Shown piece by piece: positions 52,705-61,643 of a DNA stretch of 64,000 nt. The translations under genes were made by a program, and so were the position numbers. The DNA lies in assembly GCA_047495785.1 (NCBI GenBank), contig JBLDXI010000032.1, positions 558,001-622,000 of the forward strand. The letters run 5' to 3'. The notes below the pieces were generated by a model, which was given only the letters and a program-made list of their open reading frames with translations, had not been told where the DNA came from and made no database searches. Each line of letters starts with the position of its first letter. Position 1 is the first letter of the stretch. Source of the DNA: Lepidodermella squamata (Eukaryota; Gastrotricha).

Positions 52705-53640
52705 AATTCAAATAACGCCTTCTCGCTTCATCAACAGGGGAAAAAGGCATGAATTAAGGCCATTATTTTACATAAGCGAACTTAAAAGGAATCTTTGTAA
52801 TTCATATTCTATGCGCATCCTTATTCATAATTCTTTGAAAGAAGGATTGAGCCTTGGGAATTTTGGGTTCCTGAAATCAGAAAATAGTAAGACATTTCAG
52901 AAAATCATTCCTTTTGACAGGCAACCGAGTCCTCGTCTCCCGCAAAATGAATACAACTCGGGATATAAAGGCCTTGGATTTCATGCCCCCGCATTACTCT
53001 TCAATTTTTTCACCTAATTCCCGGCAGGCGGCAGGCGACAGTAATTCGGGGTTGAGCCGACCTGTGAACTGATAGGAACGACTGAGTAATTAGCTAAGAC
53101 AGACCTGCTCACATTGTATACATTTTACATTTGTGAACTATGAAGTTCGAAAAGGACACTGTATGCAGCGGACAGAGTGTTTCATGTTTGTGATTGCCCA
53201 TTTATCACTTCACTGGTTTTGCCGCAAGATAGCCGGAGCCTGTATAGCGAGGCGTGCCCAAATACCGCCCCCGAGAGGCAACTTCATTAGTAGTATTCTA
53301 ACGGAAGAGTCCTAAAAGAAGCAACTTGTGCTGGCTATCACCGCGATTATAATAGGAATTCGCTCAGGCAAGGATTTTCTTGCTCGCATGCAACTTAGCA
53401 AGGTAGGAGACGTATTAAAGAAAAAGGGGATACGCATGGGATACTCTATATAGAACATTTTACAAATTCAATTACTTTCCTAAACTCAATTCCTAGAAAT
53501 GTTGAATTGTGTATAATAATTGTTGTAGTAGTCGCCCGTACGTGTTTGGGTAACGGTGCTCGTCGCTATACCCTATACCACTCCGCGCTCTGGCCGCTCT
53601 CAAACGTGCCCACGACGTTTACTGAAAATTTAACGAATTT
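52705..53640. other. Promoter side of nuclear receptor 1
   Basis: No gene supported. GTGATTGCCCATTTATCAC near 53190 is identical to a stretch near 56858 upstream of nuclear receptor 2, so the promoters were duplicated too. Open frames here (52643-53017, 53133-53315) show no family features. Confidence 0.55.
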
Positions 53641-53679
53641 GAACTAACCACGTTACACTGCACACGGGCCAATCACCCC

Positions 53680-53835
53680 GTCGTTACATGCCAGTCTAGC
53701 TAGGGGAGTTCCTTCAGCGTTCCACCAAGTGGCAATTGCCCCTTGGTCGAGTAGATATTCGATAAGCTTTGCGTGGTAGTTATGCTCTTGACCCTTTGTA
53801 GCTGTTTCGAATTCATGGTCTTGAATTTGGAACAA
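53680..53835 (-). pseudogene. Ankyrin gene fragment 1
   Basis: Encodes a piece (HNYHAKLIEYLLDQGA) nearly identical to part of ankyrin gene A exon 2 (58493-58650), with changed residues and no continuation on either side. Confidence 0.75.
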
Positions 53836-54154
53836 AGCTTATCGAATTTGGCTGGCGTTTTGTGCGCGCGATTGCGCAACACGTGAGGGCGCGCACAAGT
53901 CGAGCGCACAAAATCTCGAATTATACCCAAATTTATTTTTTTATTCAATTAGTCCACGATCAAGATGACACGTCAGACTTATCGAATTATCTAAAATTCG
54001 AATGGATTCGATTATTTAAATTTGAAGTTTAATGAATTATTATGACTTGCAAAATTGCGCGTGCACAAGTTAAAGTCATGCATGGTTTTTATTGAGCGCG
54101 TAGCGGACCAATCAGAGTGCGCGCGTGGAGGGGACTTAGGCGGCCCTGAATATG

Positions 54155-54600
54155 TGCGATATCGTGACTCCGTTAGCAAACAGCAGTTAGGCGATCTCAA
54201 TTAGTGAAATCTCATCTTCCTGCGGCTGTGACACAAACGCTGAAAGATTGAGAGCGTCGTAATGGCGTCAAATAATCCATCCCTAAAATCTCTCTCAACG
54301 CGCCACTGAGCCTAATTCATCCTCCCGTTAGTCGTCATCCCTATTTTATCGATACCATCTAGCAAATCAGCATTTGCAGCAGCATCGCTTAGACTAATGT
54401 AAGCGTTTTGCAACTCTTTTTCCTTGCGCTCCAAAGCAAGAGAAAGTAAAGTTGTTGTTCTATTTTCAGCAACCAGACTTCTGGCAGCCCTAACATCAAG
54501 ATATTCCAGCAGTTGTTCCAATGTATCCTGGCTTTTAATTGCGAAACGAATGGGAGTCCGATTGTAGCTAGTAGCTATCCCGCTCTAGGAGGAGATCAGG
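54155..54600 (-). pseudogene. Ankyrin gene fragment 2
   Basis: 54155-54420 matches the start of ankyrin gene A exon 2 (58908-59182) with small indels. It then jumps directly to the end of exon 1 (59616-59780), about 430 bases including the intron being deleted. The frame is broken by indels and the DNA is otherwise close. Confidence 0.78.
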
Positions 54601-54619
54601 TAGGTGGAAGTAGGTAGTA

Positions 54620-54865
54620 GTATGTGGAAAACCCTCGGGTCCCTTCTTTCATTGACTGCCAAAACTGTTAGGGATTGCCAGCTTCATTATGCCAAGTCAC
54701 GTTAGCTCCTTGATCGAGAAGGTAATAAAAAAATTAGCGCATATAACCCATGCGCCATGCGCTATACCGGTGATAGCCTTTCGCAGTCACATTACTTAGA
54801 GCCACTGTTTTTGCCGTATCGAGGGAATCAAGTTATTGTTCGAAAATTAGCTCCTCATCTTGATT
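54620..54865 (-). pseudogene. Ankyrin gene fragment 3
   Basis: 54620-54785 matches ankyrin gene B exon 2 (62092-62240) and 54795-54865 matches its exon 1 (63143-63215), so about 900 bases are missing between. Stop codons and indels break the frame. Confidence 0.72.
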
Positions 54866-54874
54866 GTGGGTCAT

Positions 54875-55241
54875 TCACATCGTTCGACAAGAAGCATTAC
54901 AGCAAATTTGAGGTATATGTATGTGGATTCTGAATATGAACATTTCACAAGTTTTTCCCACTAGACGCACTCGACGCCGTCTTCACCTGCTGCCGAAATG
55001 CTTGATTCCGTGCTTCATAAGCTTCATCGGCAGATTCTGGTTGAAATTGGCTGATAAGGATACACATAAGCGGAGTGCTGAAGTCTGGCGCATGATTTCA
55101 ATGGTTCTCGACCGAGTATTTCTGTTTGGTTACATTCTATCGATGATTTACTCGCTCACAGCCTTGTTTCCACAACGGCCGCCCGAATTGGCTGATAATG
55201 CACGTTGTCCCAACGGAACTCTCATTCTCGACGATGAGTGA
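54875..55241 (+). pseudogene. Truncated 3' copy of the nicotinic subunit gene
   Basis: Begins with the last codons of exon 8 (TTCGACAAGAAGCA), a decayed intron, then exon 9. About 180 bases of exon 9 are deleted (between CAGATTCTGG and TGGCTGATAAGG), which puts a TGA in the original frame. The TM4-encoding part to the stop is almost identical to 50658-50852. No ligand domain or pore exists, so it cannot make a channel subunit; a short TM4-containing open frame remains. Confidence 0.88.
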
Positions 55242-55523
55242 CTTGATGCATTCCATAAGTTATCATAAACTATGGAAGACGACGCTAATAAAATAATAAA
55301 TTTACTTGGCGTACATTTTTGAATTACAGTAAATTTAATTGCAGATTGAGCCAACAGTGTTTAGTAATTTGTGAAAAATTGGTGCGTTCCGCTGGGCAAT
55401 TTAGCTACCTTAAGACGTCCAATAAGATGCGTGTCAACACGAAAATATGATTATAGAAAGCCGACTATAGAACGATTGATTAGTTTGCTTAAGGGCTCAA
55501 GTGTTATTCTTTTCAGCCCTGTC
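55242..55523. other. Convergent spacer, duplicated
   Basis: Starts with the duplicated 3' end of the subunit gene (AATAAA near 55289). Short and otherwise featureless. Confidence 0.5.
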
Positions 55524-56753
55524 TCAGGAAAAATAAGACAATATATCTTTGGAAATAGTATTGGCTCGGCGCTGCAGAACACTTGAGTCCACAAACGTTA
55601 GTATGCGCTGAAAATGGCGACCCATGGCTAGTTTGAGCTGATCAGCTAACATAATGGCCAGTTTAGCCTTTTCATTGCTCCCTAACGATGTAGACAAATA
55701 TCCCTCCGTGATAACCCTATTTCGGTCTGCACCACCCAGATCTAGAAGAAGGGAACATGTAATCTATATTAAATAACTTCCTGTAATCTAACCGTTAAAA
55801 AAAACGAAAGCACAGAGCAATGCCATGTCAGCTTGTGAGAGTGGGCCTAACTCTTTAAACCGGCTATGAAGATCCTCCAAGTCTTCAATCGTTAGCTATC
55901 ATTAGCACAGTTTGAAATAATACTTGCTTGAAGGTAAACAAATAACTTACAATGGAGAATGGGAATAACTGAACGATTCTTGCTTGCAGATGCTGACTTA
56001 GACCGTATAGGCCTTCATCTCCCGCATCCAAAAACTTCAGCATTGTGATAGCCATGAAGGATTTACTGAACGATTGGCATACTTCATGAATATTGAAATT
56101 CGAATACCCAGGTAACGCTCGAACGAAATGGCTGGTTACCAGGGAATACCGACGCATAAGATATTCGCATGACCAGCTGACCATTACTTCTAGACCATGA
56201 AGTGTAACGTCCGCTTTTCTCATCTCCTCAGCCTGTTATTAAGCATCAAATTGAATTGCGATGACATTTAAGGAGAACTTACGATTTCTAGTAGTTGATT
56301 CAATGATGAGTAAGCGTTGACTATCGAACGAAGATCGTGCTCTTTCTCAACTAGAGTAAGTTCTATGGGCTGATCAATGATGGCAGTTTTCTTTCTTGGC
56401 GTGCAATGCTTCTGCCTCGCGGTCTCAATCAGAGTTTCGCATTTTTTATAGCGGCAAGCAGCGCACAGCTTCGACTTGGTGTTCACTTCTATTTTGCAGC
56501 TCCCGCTCCCCCACCAGCAAGAGTACGCACGTTGTTTAGCTCGGTAGTAAAACTTCTGTTATGAAAACGAAAGAAACTTTCGTTGAGTCCATACATTTCC
56601 GAAACTAAACCTTGCAAGGATCACACATGACAATACCCAGACGAACTTCATTGGCAACCCTACCACAGATCTGTTGAAGAGATATGGATTCGTATGAAAA
56701 TATCATGACTCAATAAAACATACTTCGCAATTTTGCTTAGAAGTTGTAGACAT
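55524..56753 (-). CDS. Divergent nuclear receptor 2
   Basis: Exons 56753-56724, 56670-56611, 56555-56283, 56232-55951, 55895-55793 and 55741-55524 give 321 residues. Same architecture and intron positions as nuclear receptor 1: MSTTSKQNCEICGRVAN, finger 1 with CDPCKKFYYRA, finger 2 C(x6)C(x10)CAACRYKKC, then a ligand-binding domain (FKELGPLSQADMALLCAFVFF). The fourth exon is four codons shorter and the C-terminus ends earlier (ILSYFS). All splice sites and the frame are intact, so this copy looks functional, unlike the receptor-subunit tail duplicated with it. Confidence 0.83.
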
Positions 56754-58040
56754 AATTCCATGTAACTGAGAACTACCACTTCATCTTTGACATTTTGCAT
56801 TTTGAGGTAAATGATACAGCTTTGTGAACCCTGAAGTGCGACGTGGACGACGTGCTCTGTTCTGTGATTGCCCATTTATCACATCGCTGATGTTCCTGTA
56901 ATCTCAAATTAGTCTGCATCGCTAGGAACGTCCAAACACCACCCCCGTACGATTGAAATCACAATAAATTTAGGCTGCTGAGGGCTAAACTGATCCGGGT
57001 TATCAAGCGCATATCTCTTTCAGCTTTCCCCTTGTCACAATGTCGTCCAGGGCTGTTAACAAGTTTGACCTAGTAACAAGGCTATTCAAAAATAGCGCGT
57101 CGCTTTTACCGATTTGACCGAGAAAATCGCGCGATGGAGCCTGTTTATTAGAGTAATTGAAAACGACCAGATTTTTTCGGTCAATATTTTGGGAACAAGA
57201 AATTATGCCACGTGCTGTCTTACAGCTTTTTGCCCTATTATCTCTGCCTGGGAAGTGTCTGGGCTATGGACTCTTGCTCCTAATATCTCAAGACCCGAAC
57301 GAAGAGAGTTTTATCAAGTACTACTTTTCTCGTGTTTTTTTCTAGTATGGACTCAGGGCCCATGACCTCCTGAACCCGCGCTGTGGACCTCGATAACCGC
57401 GCTTGTTATCTTCGCTCTCCGCACTCGGATACAATGCCGATGCCCGAACCCGGCCGAGGTAAGCGCGCCTGCAGCAATACACTAGCCTACTTGTTTTCTG
57501 CGCCGCACTCGGGTTGACACCTGGGTTTGCGCGTATTCATGCAGCCGGGTGTGGGCTTGCCAAAGCGCTCCAACAGCATTTTTTTCTGAAACCGAAATAA
57601 CTGACCAAGCGGACTTGATTTTCAAACTTTTTACCTCTTGATTTTTGTTAAGAGGTACTTATAATAACTTTCTCGGGATCAAGGAAAGCGGCCAACAATT
57701 TTGGACATATTTTTGTAATTCTGCGAGTTGTTTTGAAAATTACTGACAAAACAATTGAATTAACTGGTAAAAAGGAATCAAGGAAATTCCTGGTGAAAGA
57801 AGTTTTACTGGAAAATGGGAAAGCGAGAAAATTTACTGCGGAAAGAAACAATTTGCTGGAAACCAGGTAGCTCTAGTTGCAAAATAGTGAACAGTTGGGT
57901 GCAATATTTGAAAAAACGAAAATTCAATTATGAGCTCTTTTCTCGGCATGTGGCTAAAATATCCTGTTTTCATCATTCATCGATATAACAGATAATACTG
58001 AGTTCATGTAGGAGATTTGAAAAGCAAGATGGCTCGCCGA
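56754..58040. other. Spacer between nuclear receptor 2 and ankyrin gene A
   Basis: Promoter side of nuclear receptor 2 (conserved GTGATTGCCCATTTATCAC near 56858) and about 1 kb without a gene. A locally GC-rich patch lies at about 57360-57560. Confidence 0.55.
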
Positions 58041-61000
58041 TCAAATGGTAGAGCAAAATTCGTCAGTGCAGGAGTCCTTCCTTGCTCCTCTGCGGATCAT
58101 CAGCTTAGCTGTGAGACGTTCCTTGTAACGGGCTGCGAGATTGAGAGCTTCGTCCAACTCGCTGGCGCCATTGTCCAGAAGCAGCCTAACCATTTCCACC
58201 GCCCCATCTCTGGCTGCTATCATTAAAGCTGAATTTCCATCGGCATTTCTGTGGTTTAGAACAGCACCATGTTTTATTAGCAGCTTCACGAGTTGCATTA
58301 TGTTGAACGAAGCGGCATGCATTACTGCAGTCATACCGAAATCATTTGCGCGATTAACATCTGCTCCTTTACTAATGAGGTAAGAAACAAGATCTACCCC
58401 ACCGTATGCCAGTAAATCTGTGCCTCCGGAATTGCGCACATTCATAAGATCAACGCCGCGACTTTCCAATAACTGCATAAACGATAGGCCGCAATTCTTG
58501 TAACATGCAAGTATAGCTAGGGGGGTTCCTCTAGCACTCCGCCATGTGACATTTGCCCCTTGGTCGAGTAGATATTCGAGAAGCTTCGCATGGTAGTTAT
58601 GCCCTTGACCATCGATAGCTGTTTCTAAATCAGAGTCTCGAATTAAGAACAAACCGTGCTCGACCAGATATCTCACAGCGTCCAATCGACCAAATCGAAG
58701 CTGGTTTTCTAATACATCCCGGTTTGATAGGTCGAGGCCATTATTTAGAAGAAACTCCAAAACGTCTATGTCTTCGATTTTCATTTGACTAATCTCGCGG
58801 CTAAACCTTTCCGTGGTGACATTTTCTCCTTTCCCAACGAAAAATTTTACCAGTTCATAGCTTTTCTTGCGGAACGCAATAAGAGTGGGTGAGAAGTATT
58901 CATCGTCTGATATCGTGACTCCGTTAGCGAACAAAAGCTTGGCGATCTCAATTCGTGAAATCTCATCTTCCTGGCTGTGACATAAACGCTGAAGGATTGA
59001 GGGCTTCGTAACGGCGTCAAAAAATCCATCCCTAAATTCTCTCTCATCGCGCCACTGAGCCAAATTCATCTTCCCGTTAGTCGCCATCAGTATTTTATCG
59101 ATAAGACCTCTGGCCTGTAGCAAATCAGCATTTGCAGCAGCATCGCTTAGACCCATGTACGCGTTTTGCAACTCGTTTTCCGTCAGATCCTATATATTGT
59201 AATAAGGCCTATTTCGGCGATTTACTAACAGGAGAATCGTTCTTCTTACCTCATAAACTTTTCCAGGTTTCGGAATCCATTCCGGGCACTTACCATGCTC
59301 CTTCACACAGGTAGTTTTCATAGCTTCAATGAGCGTGAGTATAGCGGGTGACCAGTGAACGGTTAGTGTCGCATTTATCGGCAGCCTTTCTCCGGGTCTC
59401 ACTCTAACAATGAAGTGGGATTCCATTCGCAAGTTCTGCAGCGGTACCACACAGTAATTTGCTGACTTGCACTTCATCTTGTTCGTCATCGAATTCGCGA
59501 TGCCCTGAAGGCCTAAGGATTTTGCACGATCTATTGGCGACAGGCCATCCGATGCATCTGTTGCATACGGATCTGCTTCGTACTTTGAAATCAGGAGTTC
59601 AGCAGCCTGAATGCAGTTGCGCTCCACAGCAAGAGAAAGCAACGTTTTTGTTGTGTTGTCAGCAACCAGACTTCTGGCCGCCCTAACATCGAGGTATCCC
59701 AGCAATTGTTCCATAGCCAATGTATCGTGGCATTGAATTGCGAAATGAATGGGTGTCCGATTGTAGCTGTCTCGCTCTAGGAGGAGATCAGGCCATCTGT
59801 AGGCCAAATACCTGGCCATTTCCCATCGTTGTAAAGAAACCGCTCTATGAAGTGGGGTCTGGTCAAACGGATCAATTTGTTCCCTGACAACTCTGAACGT
59901 TCTATCGGCCCAAATTATCTCTTTAAATGCTTGAACATTTCCTATGTCAATTGCTCGAAATAGCGGTGTTCTTCCTTCGAAATCGAGCACAGTCAAATTC
60001 ATTTCGGCCCTGTCGCATAGGCGATAATAGTCATCGCTCAACAATCCATCGATTGCCCTGAAAATGGGATGTTCTTCGGGATGTTCAAAGTCTACAGATC
60101 GATTCGCTGCTCCGATAGATTCTAAAACCTCCATAAAACTGCTTGGTTTATGTCGATCTGAAATTGCAACCTCGGCGACGTCGTATGGTGTCATCCCGGC
60201 TAAGTCAGTTTGATGTATCAAAGATGGGTCCTTTCTCAGAAGCATGCCAATTATTTTAGCCTCAGATTCGGCATCACTTTCAAAAAGCAGTATGTCCTCG
60301 AAATCTCGGCTTGCTTTCATCAGGTCCTTCCTCAAACTACCATCATACAATGACATGGAGTGTAACAACGTTCCTCCCAGCGAGTTTCGGATTGTGACAT
60401 CAACCCCTTTTTCAATGAAAAGCTTCACCGCTTCTGTGTTACGATGGATAGCCGCTAAATGAAGCGCTGGTCCCCACAAATGCTGAAACTCATCGCCCTC
60501 TCGCCCTGGAAACTGGCATTTCGAACGATTCAAAATTTTAACCACCAAAGGTTTTTCAAGGATTTTTCGCAAAACTGTGAAGTTTCCCAAAAGGCAAGCA
60601 TAACACAGCGGAGTTTGTCCCAACGAGTCTTCAACTGTTAAATCCAAGAAATCGAGAAACTTCTCGAGGAACACGAATTTGTTTTTCCGAATGGCGTAAT
60701 GACTGATGCTCTCGGCAGGAGTGTGCAAGGTGGTAGTAGGATAAGCGTAGGCTAAACCTCTTTGATTATAGGGGCAAACGAATGACTTGACCCGAGGTTG
60801 TGTTTTTAAAACCCATTCCAGTGCTTTGTACCGATCCTTCTCGAGTAGAATGAGCGCGGGAGATTCACGGAGTATTGTACAAGTCTCCAGGCTGGCATTT
60901 CCTATGTTGACGAGGGACTCTAAGGCTGCGATAATGTTATCTTCCGTCTTGTCATAACTAGAGGCAGCAACAGAGACTGCAGCTTGCATCAATGAGCTTG

Positions 61001-61466
61001 AGCGAAGGTTCATGATATTCTGATAGTCGTCAGGATACTTTGTGACCATCGCTCGGACAAGGCGCTCGATAACCTCAGGTTCACATTCCTCGGCAGCAGT
61101 GTGCAGCAATGTTCGACCATAGGAGTCAACTTCATTGAGTTCAGTATGGTTGTAAGACAGTAGTAAATCCAACGTATCTACATAAGACCTCTCAACTGCG
61201 GCACGGAGCAATGTCTTGTTTTTTGAATTCCTGAGATTGATTGCACCGGGATTTTTCTCGATAATTTTCGCAAAATTATCGTTCAAGTAATAACGCATTT
61301 CGCTTTCCAATCCGTCTATATCTGTGGGCGTTAGTACCTTTGGGAGCTCTGGACATCGTGGAGGGTGACTTAGCTCAACAGTATCCGACTGAATGGAATA
61401 CTGGCATTTGGCGATGGTGATAGCAACCACATTTATGATGAAGAAAGTTACAGAAAATCGAATCAT
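58041..61466 (-). CDS. Predicted secreted ankyrin-repeat protein A
   Basis: Exons 61466-59250 and 59189-58041 (60-base intron, phase 0) give 1121 residues. The first ATG gives an N-terminal signal peptide (MIRFSVTFFIINVVAITIAK) followed by CQYS, with no later membrane helix. Ankyrin repeats fill most of the rest: TPLCYACLLGN, GPALHLAAIHRNTEAVKLFI, RTPLFRAIDIGN, TPLHRAVSLQRWEMARYLA and, in exon 2, MTAVMHAASFNIMQLVKLLI and SALMIAARDGAVEMVRLLL. A cysteine-bearing module (NATLTVHW...TCVKEHGKCPEW) lies at the exon junction between two ankyrin blocks. Several NxT/S sites fit secretion. Ankyrin proteins are normally cytosolic, so an extracellular or lumenal one is unusual. Function unknown. Confidence 0.82.
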
Positions 61467-61643
61467 TACTGATCTAGCAAACAAATATCACGGTTAAACT
61501 TATATCATATACATAGCTTATAATGGGTCATATCAACTGAACTGGATGTAAAATGAGTTTTCGGCCGCTGGAATTTTTTATTTCAAATACTACCGTAGTG
61601 TTGCCTGAGTTAATTAAAATGCAAAAACAATCCATCTCAAATA
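61467..61643. other. Short spacer between ankyrin genes
   Basis: 177 bases: promoter of gene A and 3' end of gene B, both on the - strand. Confidence 0.7.

Noticed and set aside
52643-53017. A 124-codon plus-strand frame upstream of nuclear receptor 1.
   Set aside because: Overlaps exon 1 of the receptor on the other strand and is not preserved in the duplicated copy.
54921-55241. The 106-codon frame with TM4 as a possible small membrane protein gene.
   Set aside because: Its first part reads the parent exon in a shifted frame and no promoter is evident; a truncated pseudogene explains it.
57360-57560. A GC-rich patch as a possible CpG-island promoter or structured RNA gene.
   Set aside because: No conserved RNA structure, no gene start nearby in the right orientation, and no repeat of the patch seen.
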